64,000 bases of DNA from Brienomyrus brachyistius (taxonomy: Eukaryota; Chordata; Actinopteri; Osteoglossiformes; Mormyridae): positions 10,285,363 to 10,349,362 of the forward strand of contig NC_064542.1 of assembly GCF_023856365.1 (NCBI RefSeq). The letters are read 5' to 3'. Position numbers and translations under genes: made by a program. The first letter of the stretch is position 1. Each line of letters begins with the position of its first letter. Shown here one piece after another: positions 43,901-55,172 of this stretch. The notes below the pieces were generated by a model, which was given only the letters and a program-made list of their open reading frames with translations, was not told where the DNA came from and made no database searches.

Positions 43901-45914
43901 TTACTGAGGCCACTCCTCAATAAGCCTCCTTGGTTTCACAATGACACGTCCGCTCGCTGTCTTGACTGAATGTGGTTCTGGTCCTGTTGGACTTACACTC
44001 CTTTCTGGTGTGCTGTTTTGAATGTCCTGTTCCTTGGGTGTGCAGGAACTGTCGCAATCTTCCTGATGTGGCATTTGCTTACTGTCAGAGTCCAGTAGAG
44101 CCATGTCTTCTTGTTGCTTGGTATTCCTCAGAAACTGTTTCTCCTGAACACATGTCCATCCGGTGTTTGTACCACATAAGATCTGGGGTGCCGATCAAGT
44201 GCTGTAACCCGTGCCTTATTCCCCATGCCATCCTGCCAAAGTCTTACAGTACATGGTCTCCAACCTGAAGCTGTGGAAGCAACTTGGACCCTTTATCAAA
44301 GTATTGCTTCTGCTTCCTTTGCCTGGCTTCTAACAAACTTTTCACTGGACTGTATGGTATGCGAGGCTTTAGCAGTTTTTTAGAAAGTGGAAGTCTGGTT
44401 CTTATCCGCCTGCCCATCAACAGCTGTGCTGGTGATGCTCCAATGTCTTCCATCGGGGTACTTCTCCAGTTTAGCAGAGGGAGGTAAGGATCTCTTCCTG
44501 CAGCCTTAGCCTTTTTCAGCATGCCTTTGACTGTTTGCACTCCTCTCTCAGCTATGCCATTAGACTGAGGATGGTGGGGGCTAGAGGTCTTGTGACAAAA
44601 CTCCCACTCTTTTGCAAAGTTCTGGAACTCCCTAGAACTAAATTGTGGACCATTATCAGAAATAACAGTTTCAGGGATTCCATACCTGGAAAACTGCGAC
44701 TTCAGATGGGTTATGATGTTAATACTTATTGTGTCTCTCTTCAGCCACTCAATTTCAATGAATTTGGAGTAATAATCCACCAAAATCAAATAGTCTTGCT
44801 AGTCAAATGTGAATAAATCAACACCTATCTTTTGCCACGGCCTATCTGGTGCAGTATGTGGACACAGTGGCTCCTTGCTTTGAAACTTTTGGAATGTGAG
44901 ACACACATCACAATTGCTCACCATATCAGTAATGCTCTTAGACATTCCAGGCCAGAAAAGCACATCTCTTGCTCTCCTCCTGCAACTCTCTATGCCTAGG
45001 TGACCTTCATGAATTAGTTCCAACATCTCACCTCTCATTGTTTCTGGAACAATAATCTTCTCTCCTTTGAAGAGAATGCCTTCCATGATCGAAATTTCCT
45101 CTCTGTAATTCCAGTACTCTTGTATTTCTTTAGCAACGTGACATCTTCTTTCAGGCCATCCACTATGCACAACATCAGTTAGCTTCCTCATTGTCCCATC
45201 CTTACTTGTTTCTTCTCTGAACTTGACCAATTTCTGTTTTGTCACAGGTAAGTGTGCTATAACCAGGTGAACCTGAGCTTCAATCTCTTTGTCAGTCATA
45301 TCAGTCTTTGGTAAGTATGCTCTGGATAAAGCATCTGCAACATACATTTCTTTTCCCGGTTTGTATTGCACACTGACCTGATACTTCTGTAACCTCAGCA
45401 ACAATCTCTGAATTCTGGCTGGTGCTGTATTCAAGGGTTTTTTCATGATTGCTTCCAGAGGCTTGTGGTCAGACCATACTTTGACATCTCTGCCATACAC
45501 AAACTGATGCAAACGCTCAACTCCAAATACTATGGCTAACATCTCTTTCTCAATTTGTGCGTAGCATTGTTCCGTCTCAGTCAGTGCACATGAAGCATAT
45601 GCCACTGGTTTGTCGTCTTGCAGCAATACAGCTCCCAATCCACTTTTGGACGCATCAACGGAGACTGTCATTGGTTCATGAACATTGAAGTATCTGAGTA
45701 CAGGTGTTTTAGTAAGCAGACTTTTTAGCTTTGTGAATGCTTGCTGATGCTTTTCTTGCCATTGCCATGTACTGTCATCTCTAGTGAGTTGACGTAACTG
45801 CTCAGTGTGTTGTGACATGTTAGGAATAAACTTGGCAAGGTATGTGACCATTCCAAGGAATCGTTCCACGTCTTTTTTTGCACTCTGGGCTGGGCATTTC
45901 TCTAATGGCCTCAA
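43901..45914 (-). pseudogene. gypsy 2 RNase H-integrase and pol end
   Basis: 45914-44799 encodes the RT thumb, RNase H (SVDASKSGLGAVLL; SDHKPLEAI; YVADALSRA) and the integrase zinc region (CDVC). A single in-frame TAG follows GVDLFTFD near 44799. The integrase core resumes (ISDNGPQFSS; GIAERGVQ) in 44789-44244. A last piece, 44104-43901, ends IVKPRRLIEEWP. A further break lies between 44244 and 44104. Confidence 0.83.
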
Positions 45915-47298
45915 TTTTACTGGGGTCAGGTTTCAAACCATCTCGTGAGAAAATATGACCAAGATATTTGATTTCCTCAACTCCAATCTTGCATTTTTCT
46001 TTATTCAGTCGAAAATTCTTAGCTCTGGCTCTCTCCAACACTTGTCTTAACCTTTGGTCATGCAGTTCTTTTGTCTCCGCCCAGACAAGAATGTCATCAA
46101 TATACGTTTCAACACCTTCAATCCCTTCAAACAGCTGTTTCACCGTTCTGTGGAACACTTCAGGTGCTGAGTTGATCCCAAAGGGAAGACGAAGAAACCT
46201 ATAGCGACCAAAAGGGGTGTTAAATGTACAAAGACGAGAGCTGGCGTCATCTAACTTAAGTTGCCAAAATCCTGAGCTGGCATCCAGAACTGAGAAGTAT
46301 TGAGCTTTTGCCAGTTGACTTATTTCTTCCACTGTCGGTAGCTCAAAATGTTCTCTCATCACAGCTGTGTTGAGCTCCCGAGGGTCCAGACAGATCCTCA
46401 AGCTGCCATTAGGTTTTTCCATCATCACAAAAGGCTTGACCCACTGTGTTGTTTCGTCAATCCTTTTAATCACCTCCATCTTTTCCATTCTGTGCAATTC
46501 TGTTCTAAGTTTTTCCCTCAATGCAACTGGAACCTTTCTGGGTGGGTGGACTTTTGGAGCTACTCTCTCATCTATCTGGATTCTGTGTTCACCCTCAAGG
46601 CGACCTACTCCTTCAAACACATCAGAATATTCAGTGAAAATATCATTTGTGCTCAATGTCATCACCCTCTGAATAAGTTTCATTTTTTCACAAGTTTGAA
46701 TTCCCAGTAAGGGTTTTGCCTCATTTTTTACCACTAGAAATTCCACAATATATGTGTCATTCTTATAGCACACTTCCAGGTTACATGTTCCCTTTACAGG
46801 TATTTTTTCTCCTGTGTAAGTAGACAAGTTTACAGTGCTGGTCTTCAGTACAGGCTTCTGGTCCAGTCTGTGCAACAGACTATAAGGAATTACATTTGCC
46901 TGTGCTCCAGAATCTAATTTGAAACTAATGTATTGACGTCCTATTTTTAAGTCAACTCTCCATTCGTCTGATGGTGGTTGTGTCTGCACAACACCCACAA
47001 ACAAAGTTTTACACTCTTTAGAGTCTTCTTCATCATCAACCACATGATTTTTTTTCGATCTGCACATTTTAGCAAAATGATTCATTTTTTCACAGTTCTT
47101 GCACTGTTTACCAAAAGCTGGACAACTTTGCAGTGCATGCTCAGTGCCACATCTTTTACAATGAAATGTGTATTTTGTTTCCTTTTCACTTTTATTTTTA
47201 TGCATTGGAACTTTTCGGCGCGTCTGCTTGTGCTTCACAGCATCAATATGCCTACCATCATGTGGAGATGCTTGCGCTGTCCTATCCTCCTCTTGCAT
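45820..47298 (-). pseudogene. gypsy 2 nucleocapsid-protease-RT
   Basis: A 492-codon frame with a CCHC knuckle (CKNCEKMNHFAKMC, about residues 67-80), protease LDSGAQAN (about 128-135), and RT with LDASSGFWQL, FLRLPFGINSAP and an intact catalytic YIDDILVW. The register shifts near 45890 at a run of A, so the RT thumb continues in another frame. Confidence 0.85.
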
Positions 47299-47339
47299 TT
47301 GCTGTATTTGTGCCTTAGTAGTTTCCGACGCGACTGTAT

Positions 47340-47877
47340 CTATACAGGTTTTTCGAGAGTAATGTCCGCCTCCCTTAACAGTCGTTCCCTTAAAGCATCA
47401 GAGGAAATGCCACAGACTACACGGTCCCGAATGAGTGAGTCAAATAAATCACCGAACTCGCATGACTGTGCCCTTCGTTTTAGCTCCGCTAAATATTGGG
47501 TAATAGACATATCCCCTTGCAAACAGGTGAAAAACTTGTACCGTTCGTACGTTATTTTTTTTTTTCGGGTTGCAGTACTCCTCGAATTTATCCATGAGAA
47601 TTTCCAAGCTATACTTGTCATCAGCATCGTGAAACGCGAAGGTATTATACACTTCCACTGCATCTTCACCAGCCACATGAAGAAACAGCGAGGACTGTAC
47701 CTTAGCAGGTTTGCTAGCGCCTCCAGTAGCAGCTAGATACAATTCAAACCGCTGCCGAAATCTTCTCCAATTTTCGGAAACGTTGCCAGTGCGTAAATCA
47801 AGTCCTGACGGCGGCTTTAACCCTTCCATTTTTTTTTCAGTAAGTTGTTTATTTTGTCCTATAATTTTAACAACCAA
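47340..47877 (-). pseudogene. gypsy 2 gag, frameshifted
   Basis: Frames 47877-47449 and 47678-47340 together cover a gag-like region (NVSENWRRFRQRFELYL; HVAGEDAVEVYNTF; LKRRAQSCEFGDL). The register changes at a run of about ten A on the minus strand near 47560, a typical slippage indel. Confidence 0.8.
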
Positions 47878-47889
47878 CTTCTGACACCA
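47876..47889 (-). other. primer-binding site, tRNA-Leu type
   Basis: Minus-strand TGGTGTCAGAAGTT directly inside the 5' LTR. Confidence 0.7.
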
Positions 47890-48353
47890 TGTTTTATGAT
47901 GTGCTTTTAAATAAAACAGACGACCATGGCTTCGATATAGCCTTTACTGTGCACTGGGGTTCTTCCATTTAACACGTTTTTACCGGGACTCATTTCCATA
48001 CCACAATACCCTTCGACATGCGGATTAATCTAATTATTCTAATATCATGACTGTCACGCCCAGGAAAGGGTCGATGGGCGATCGGGGCTCGGACTGCTCA
48101 GAGAGCGATCAAAAAGCAGGCAACAGGCAGGATACAGGAGTAACGGGGATTTAATGGGGAGATTCGGGATAAGGAACATTTGACGGCAACTGACATCAAT
48201 GACAGACAAGGGAAACCGGGGAGACCTGGACTTAAATACACAGGACTGATTAAAGTAAATGGACAAAGCTGGAGACGATCAGGGAAGCACACGTGGGTAA
48301 TCAGGGGGCGTGGCACACACGAGGAGCCGACGAGCCGGGTCATGACAATGACA
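47890..48353 (-). repeat. 5' LTR of gypsy element 2, interrupted
   Basis: The same sequence as 43507-43667 up to 48051. A 296-bp solo LTR and its atgac duplication follow, then the final base. Confidence 0.85.
48052..48347 (-). mobile_element. solo LTR of the proline-rich LTR family, inside gypsy 2 LTR
   Basis: A 296-bp LTR, TGTCACGCCC...TCATGACA, flanked by perfect atgac repeats (48047-48051 and 48348-48352). It is similar along its length to the LTRs at 49784 and 51758, in the same orientation. No internal region is present, so it is a recombined solo LTR. Confidence 0.88.
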
Positions 48354-48423
48354 CTATATGGTGGAGTTTTATTTAGATTTTTTAAATAAATATTAATTCG
48401 TTTTAAATGTAAGGGTTATTAGG

Positions 48424-49636
48424 CAGGGGCGTAGATTTAGGGTGGACGGAGGGGATGTGTCCCTACCAATATCCTCCGACCATTGAAATGTCCCCACCAA
48501 TAATTTAATCCACTTAAAAAAAAAACAATCGTGCTGTCAACATTAACCTAGACACGCAGAAGAAATCACGTTCTCTCCTTGAGTCCTCCCGCTCCCAAAA
48601 CACATATGAACATTTTGATTGGCTGTGCATTTCCCTGCTATCATGTGAGAGGCTGTGGCTGCGTTCAGATACAATCAGCGCCAAATGCAGTGGATTTTTT
48701 TCCCCGTGCAAGAAGGTGTGTTGGGTATGGTGACACATGTGAGGATGGCGGCAGCAAAAAAAAAGAAGCTGGACATAAGGAGCTTTTTTTCAAAGAAAAG
48801 TGTAAGTCACTTCAAGTTCGCTAGTGAATCCATCAAAGTCCATCAAAGTAACGACAACAGTTAACGTTAATGCTAGTGGGTTTTTTTTTTACCGCTTTGA
48901 CGCACATTCATTATAGCAGGGCAGGCTATAGTCTGTGAATACGGACTTAAAACTAACATCAGATTAAACAGCTAAATGTAAAAGTATAAATATGATCCCT
49001 GTCAGTTCTTCTAATCTAATGACGACTATTTGTCAGAAATCAGTCTTGTGAAAGAAATTGATATGCTACATAATAATATTGCCATGGCTAGAATTTTATT
49101 GACAGTTCACCAATAGACAATCCACTTTGCACAAATAGTTTTTAAAATGCATTCACTGACTTGGCAAACATTAATGATTTGATTCGAGATTTGCACACTA
49201 AGACTCAGAAAAAGTGAAATAAAATGATTGCTGTTTAAATGGCATGTGTTTATCCTGTTTTGTCAGGTGACAGAACCTAAACAACTGTGCTGTGTATCAG
49301 ACAGTGATGGAGAGAAGGGGTCGCAGGTGATGTTGAACGATGACTTGATATTATTATACCTAGTTGTCCTGAGATTTAACATTGTTACCTATAATAGACT
49401 GAGGCATTCTCTGTCAATGCTCATAAGGAATCCCTCAATGTTTTTTTATTAGGGGACAGAAGCAGATCAGCCATGTTGTAGTTCAGGTGAAGAGGCAAGG
49501 TCACAGGAGGTGAATCTGAATGTTCTGTTAACGAGAGGCGAAGGCATGTTTTTGGCTCCTTCATATAGGAGCAATAGGCATTGAGGGGGTGGAGTCATAG
49601 GTCCCCACCAATGTCCAGAGCAAATCTACGCCCTTG
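48424..49636 (+). mobile_element. non-autonomous hAT element with transposase 5' exons
   Basis: Terminal inverted repeats CAGGGGCGTAGATTT and AAATCTACGCCCTTG (one mismatch in 15) and perfect 8-bp flanks, ttattagg at 48416-48423 and 49637-49644. Near 48750 a frame gives MAAAKKKKLDIRSFFSKKS, the start typical of fish hAT transposases, followed by a GTAAGT donor. Acidic exon-like pieces follow near 49265 and 49455. The catalytic core is absent. Confidence 0.88.
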
Positions 49637-50092
49637 TTATTAGGCATCTTCCATTTGTGACCTGAAATACTGGCCAGAACCTCGTCACAGGATGGCAGCG
49701 AAGTTTACGCGCGCTGACAAGCACAATGAGGCATCTATGTAAAACTTAAATCAAAGAAACATAAATAACCCACTGTGGGTAGGTGTCATGCCCAGGAATG
49801 GGGCGCTGGGCGATCGGGGCTCGGACGGTTCCGAGAGCGAGCAAAAGCAGGCGAAATAGGCAGGATACAGGACAAACGGGGATTTAATGCAAGATACGGA
49901 GCAAGGAACATTCGACAGCAACTGACATCAATGACGGACAAGGGAAACCGGGGAGACCTGGACTTAAATACACAGGACTGATCAAAGTAACTAGACACAG
50001 CTGGGTACAATCGGGAAAGAACACGTGGGTAATCAGGGGGGCGTGGGACACGAGGAGCGGACGGGCCGGGCATCACAGAACCCTCCCCCAAA

Positions 50093-51755
50093 GGCGCGCT
50101 TCACCGGGCGCGCCCGGGAGGAGGCGACGGACCGGACGAGACAGGGGAACCAGGACCTGAAAAACAAAAACCAAAACCATTAACGAGGGACCGGGAACAA
50201 GACGGACAGACAAAACTGGCACAAAGACAAGAAATGGGACAAGACCTGACACAGGACGGGGAACGCGAACAGACAGACCAGGAAGGGAGACACAGAGGGA
50301 ACAGGTGGAACAAACGGGCCAGGAGTGAAAGGAGGGAATACAGGAGGATGAGGAGCCGGGACGGGAGGAACAAAGGGACGAGGAACAAAGAGAGGAGGGA
50401 CAGAGACAGGAGGGACAAAGACGGAAGGAGGAGCAAACAAAGGAGGGACCAGGGCAGGAGAGCAGGGAGAGAAGGAGGGGGAACAAAGGGGAGCCCGAGG
50501 GAGCCCCAGCGGGTGACGGGAGGCGACCGGAGGGGCCGCAGGCGGCCGGGAGGCCGGAGCCAGAGGGGACTTCAGAGGGGCCAAGGGGGCAGGGCGAGGA
50601 ACCTGCGGAAGGGCCAGGGAGGGAGCAGGAGGGAGCACCAGGGAAGGGGACGAGGGAGCTGGAGGGGTCCCCGGTGAGGGCAGGGTGAGGGGGGGAGCCG
50701 CCGCAGGCGGCGACGTCGTCTGCCACGCCCGAACAGGTGGACCCGCAGGCGCCAGAGGGACCGCCGTCGGGGAGCCCGCAGGCGGCCGACCAGGCACCGG
50801 AGGGAGGAGCGAGGCAAGGCGACGAGGCATTGGAGGGAGACCTGCAGGCTACAGCCGACCCGGAGGGCCAGGAGGTGCCAACCGAGCCCCAGCGCAGGCG
50901 AGGCAGGGCGAGCCAGGGGGCAGGGCGGGCGGAACTCCAGCCCTGCGTCTGTGCCCCCTCCCCTTGCAGGACACAGACATGCCGACCCCTGGTCGGGGTA
51001 GACGTCGCCGGGGTGAGGGCATAGGAGTCACAAGTAATGTCCCCGAGGGGTCCCATTCAAGCTCCTCCACCTCCGGAGAGGGAGGAGCCAAGATGAAGTC
51101 TTCTGGGACCACCTCGGGGACTAGGGCAGAAGGGACTGGAGTTGCAGGCGGAGGGGGCGCCTGCCCGGGAGCTGCTGCAGGCGGAGGGGGCGCCTGCCCG
51201 GGAGCTGCTGCAGGCAGAGGGGGCGCCTGCCCGGGAGCTGCTGCAGGCAGAGGGGGCGCCTGCCCGGGAGCTGCTCAGGCGTGGGACCCGTAGGCAGTGG
51301 CGGCTGCACCTGCGTTGAAACCGCAGGCGGCTGCACGGGAGCGGGGTTCGCGGGCGGCGGCGGCTGCACGGGAGCGGGGTCCGCGGGCGGCGGCGGCTGC
51401 ACGGGAGCGGGGTCCGCCGGCAGTAACGGAGGGAGCTCCTCCGCACAGGCGATCGCCGGTCTCCTCCTCCTCCCCTTCTGGCGTCTGGCGGTGGCGGGAG
51501 GCGGCGCGACGTCCATGAAAACAAGCTCCCGCTCCGGGTAAGGGTAGAGGAAGGGCTCTTCCTCCTCGTCCTCACTCGAGGGCCAGTACCTCCACACGGA
51601 GTAAGAGTCCTGTGGGGTCGGCCCCAGGGCTGGAGTTAGGACGGGCTTCTTCACCTCCGGAGACTGCACGACCGGGAGAGCGAGCTGGCTCCGAGACGGA
51701 TCGTCGGCTCCTCCGCTCTCCTTCTCCTCTGCTTCTTCTTCTTTAGGTCCGTCAT
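50093..51755 (-). pseudogene. proline-rich ORF of LTR element copy 3
   Basis: The best minus frame (within 52011-51121) runs from the LTR into the interior. It holds an acidic block (EEEAEEKESGGADDPS), SSEDEEEEPFLYPYPE, VAPPPATARRQKGRRRRPAIA, then three 11-residue repeats (PADPAPVQPPP) and four 36-bp repeats. After frame changes it continues with EVEELEWDPSG and RPGVGMSVSCKGRGH, which match copy 2. The whole looks like one low-complexity acidic/basic/proline protein. Its function is unknown. Confidence 0.5.
51150..51420 (-). repeat. in-frame 36-bp and 33-bp tandem repeats
   Basis: Four copies of a 36-bp unit (containing ggcgcctgcccgggagctgc) at about 51150-51275, and three of a 33-bp unit (containing gctgcacgggagcggggt) at about 51330-51420. 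Both lengths are multiples of three. Confidence 0.75.
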
Positions 51756-52149
51756 TCAGTCGCACCCAGGAATGGGGCGCTGGGCGATCGGGGCTCGGAC
51801 GGTTCCGAGAGCGAGCAAAAGCAGGCGAAATAGGCAGGATACAGGACAAACGGGGATTTAATGGCGAGATACGGGGCAAGGAACATTCGACAGCAACTGA
51901 CAAGGGAAACCGGGGAGACCAGGACTTAAATACACAGGACTGATCAAAGTAACTAGACACAGCTGGGTACAATCGGGAAAGAACACGTGGGTAATCAGGG
52001 GGGCGTGGCACACACGAGGAGCAGACGGGCCAGGCATCACAGTAGGTGACGTTTGGATTTTTTATTGTTCAAGAAATCATCACGTCATGTCACATGTCAT
52101 CTCTAAACTTCGGGACTGGGCCATGCCGGTGAGGATTTCGGCCCGTCCG

Positions 52150-53289
52150 TCATGGTGCGTCATGCATCCACCCCTGCTCCTCTTCATCTGCATCTGTTTC
52201 CATGTTTTGGGTGAGGGACAAAAACATATTCTCCTGGGCTCGGAAAGCAGAGCTCAGGGCAGAATTAATCATTATACGAAAATAAAGTATCACTGTGATA
52301 CAACAACAGAAGAACATCACAAAGAATGCAAAAAATGGTATACTCAATTTGAGTAATATGGACCACCAAGCCCCGGTAGTGAACCAGGACATCCAATAGT
52401 CGTTCTGCGTCCTTGTGTCGGTGGTCATAGCAATTTACAAGTCCTTCAGCCTTTGCATTGCCTTAGTCATGTTGGGTGAATGCACATTGTCAGGAATGTA
52501 TGTACAACAAGTTTGGTTCAACAATACGCACACTCCTCCCTGCGCTGCAGTGAGAAGATCTAGCGCCATGCGATTCTCTATCACCATTTGCCTTTGTAGC
52601 AGTTAGTCAAATTCTTATTGGATACCACATCATATACATATCGATACCAATAGTTCCGTAGGAATGGATGGGTTTCGTCTCCTTTTATGCTAGTGAGGTG
52701 CACTCCGTCCGGAGTCCACCTTTTCTTCTCCTGCACCTCAGTGTCTGGTACCAGCCATAGAATCAATATTACCATAAGACAGAAAAGACTTCCTAATATT
52801 CCCTTAGCCCACCACGGACACCCTACCAGAGCCATCCTAAAGGAGTACAGTTCAGCTGTTTTCTTCACCGGGTTGAGACAACGAAAACCTATTGTTTCTT
52901 CGTGCCTTTGTAGCGGACTTCCACTGTTACTCCGCGAATGAGGCATCTGGTAAGGGTTGAATGAGCTTACAGTGGCTCTTGTGGATCCAGGAAGGTCTTT
53001 CCGCGATTTTCAAGGCTGTTGGTGTCGTCAGGAGGACTTGGTATGGCCCGTCCCACCGAGGTGAGGTCCAGTCTTTCCTTTGTAGTACTCTTATCAGCAC
53101 CCAATCCCCAGGCTTCACCGTCTCCTGTAAAGTAGACACAGACGCTTCTGGCAGATTGCCAGGGTGCTGGGTGTTATTCTCATCCACAGTTTTACTAATG
53201 CTAAGCATTCTGGCCACGGTCTGCCTGTTTCTTCCATAGTTTTTCTCAATCTATTTTTTACTGTCCCGTTTGTTCTTTCCACCAAACCT
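52150..53289 (-). pseudogene. second class I retrovirus, truncated (integrase end and env)
   Basis: On the minus strand: the end of the integrase core ([18 protein letters not shown], to 53115), a GPY-type tail ([20 protein letters not shown], 53217-52927), and an env leader with a hydrophobic segment (52946-52581). A transmembrane ectodomain with a CX6CC motif (CVLLNQTCC, near 52520) and a membrane span (52428-52150) follow. The surface subunit is deleted, and the leader and transmembrane part are in different frames. No LTR was recognised. The 5' cut lies at about 53290. Confidence 0.8.
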
Positions 53290-53910
53290 TTCATCCTTCT
53301 CTTTGCTATCACTAAGCAGCATCACTTCCTTCACAAAATTTGATCAGTTCCAGTTCAGTATCTGTACAATGCCGCAGCAATGTTTGAAAGAATCTAGTAA
53401 AAACTTTAAATTATCGTATTAAGTATCAAAACTGCCCCTTTTTGCAATCACTGTGCAGCTCTGTTTCAGTTTTCAGTCTCTTCAAAATTTTATCCGTTCC
53501 AAGCACCCATACAGTTCCTCTGCAAAAGAAGATCCATTAAATACTTTTTGAGTTATCATATTTATATACTTAAAGCATATGTATATCCGGAAGTCCAGGG
53601 AATACAATAACATATGATGCAATGCTAAGCAGAACACAGATCTGCCGGAAATAATGCCTCCTCACACTATAAGGTGCAGAAAAATGCATAAGATTTTCTG
53701 AGTAATATTTTTCTTTTTTTCTGAATTAATGAAATAACCTTCTTGTTTTTCATGATGCACGATCTGTGTAGTTTTAATCCGCTTTTATTTCTGTCTAGGT
53801 TTTGTTCAAGTTTTGTTCCTTTGTAAAGACCTTTCAAGGTGAGAACTGCAAATCCTGATATAAATGATTGAGTTTTTTGAAAAAAAAACTCAGGTTTTAA
53901 GTAAAGTAAA

Positions 53911-54240
53911 TGTCACGCCCAGCAAGGCGGGACATACCAGGTAAGCAGAATCCATGCCTTCTTGGGCGCCCTATTTAAATGAGCCAGTCTTCATGATCCT
54001 CGCTAAGTTTTGTTTGCTTGTTCTATGTGCTGTACTGAGAACTCTGAAGTCCCTTGTCTCTCATCTCTTACATCTTGTTCCCTGCCTGTCCTGCCAATCC
54101 TGCCTGCCTGTCCTGCCTCCCCGTCTCGTCTCTCCACGTAGGACTGACCTTTCTTGCTTTCGGACCCTTAGAACTTCCGACCCTGACTATTCTTTCTGCC
54201 TGCTGTCTTGATTTGGTTGTTTTACATTACTGAATATACA
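53911..54240. mobile_element. truncated LTR relic, paralogue of 15388-15737
   Basis: Begins TGTCACGCCC after gtaaa and follows the block A solo LTR to about the AATAAA region. It then jumps to DNA that lies beyond the LTR in block A. The 3' end and right-hand duplication are deleted. Confidence 0.75.
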
Positions 54241-55172
54241 TGCGTGTTACATTTTGTTTTACCAAGTTAGGAAAGCTTTATTTAAGTTCAATCTGATGTT
54301 GCCTTACCCATAAAAGAATGATCACAGTCTCTTCACACACAGTGAGGCAAAGCCTACAGCTTAAATACTGGTATCGGATCAATACTCAGTATTGGCCAGT
54401 GCCCAAAGCCCTGGCATCGGTATTAGTAACAGGACAGAAAAAGTGGGATTGTGCATCCATAATTTCGAGATATTTGTCAGGATCTGTCCCGTTCAGCCCT
54501 GTCATGTTCCTGTTTGGCCAGCAGATGTTGATGGCCAACCCATATTAGTCCAGTATGCTTCACTGTTTCCGGCCCTAATGTGTCAATCACTTACACCTGC
54601 TTCTTCTTGACTCATTGTTATCTGTGTATATATATATACCTGCTTATGCCACATTACCCAGTTTGATCATTGTAGCTTTTGATGGAGATGTCAGTCACTT
54701 TGGAGTTCAGTGTTGGTGCTGTAGATCTGTATGCCTTTGTAGTTAGTGTTCCTACTGCCCTAAACCTTGTCTCCATGTTAAGTTACCCCCCCCCCCCCCC
54801 CCCCAGTTCTTTGTTGTCAGCCTGTACGTGTTTTGGTGTCAAATAAATCTGAGGAATACAATGTTGTTGTTCGGACAGCATCTTTTCTAGTTCAACTATG
54901 ACTTCAGTCTGGTGTAGTTACATTTCCTATTTAATAAACTACAGTTTACATTCCCGAAATAGCAGAATGACAAAGAGCTTTACAAACATACCCTCTGTAG
55001 CCAGCCCTGAATTTGAGGCATTCAGCCTCACAAAGAATTTTTTTCATTAAATTTGCCAGAAGTTTTATCATATTAGATGCAAAACTATGGCTCACTGTGT
55101 AATCACTGAGCTTATACACTGACCTTGTGAAAAAGCCATTCAGAGCAAACATACACACACACACACGCACAC

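Larger units (their letters stand above)
43507..48353 (-). mobile_element. Ty3/gypsy element 2 (minus strand)
   Basis: LTRs at 43507-43667 (161 bp) and 47890-48353, the latter interrupted by a solo LTR at 48052-48347. The flanks are ttata on the left and ctata on the right, a 4-of-5 match. A tRNA-Leu primer site (TGGTGTCAGAAGTT on the minus strand) abuts the 5' LTR. A purine tract (aaaagaagggtga) abuts the 3' LTR. Coding order is gag, protease, RT, RNase H, integrase. It is related to gypsy 1 but clearly a different lineage. Confidence 0.9.
49784..52041 (-). mobile_element. proline-rich LTR element, copy 3 (most complete)
   Basis: LTRs at 49784-50077 (294 bp) and 51758-52041 (284 bp) differ by a short internal deletion and scattered changes. 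Perfect 5-bp repeats (gtagg) lie at 49779-49783 and 52042-52046. A purine tract (minus-strand tttgggggagggttc) abuts the 3' LTR at 50078-50092. A minus-strand ATG sits two bases inside the 5' LTR at 51755. No reverse transcriptase, protease or integrase motif was found in the 1.7-kb interior, so the element is non-autonomous. Confidence 0.88.

Noticed and set aside
50234..51293. Plus-strand Arg/Gly-rich frames across LTR element copy 3
   Set aside because: They are antisense shadows of the proline-rich minus-strand ORF.
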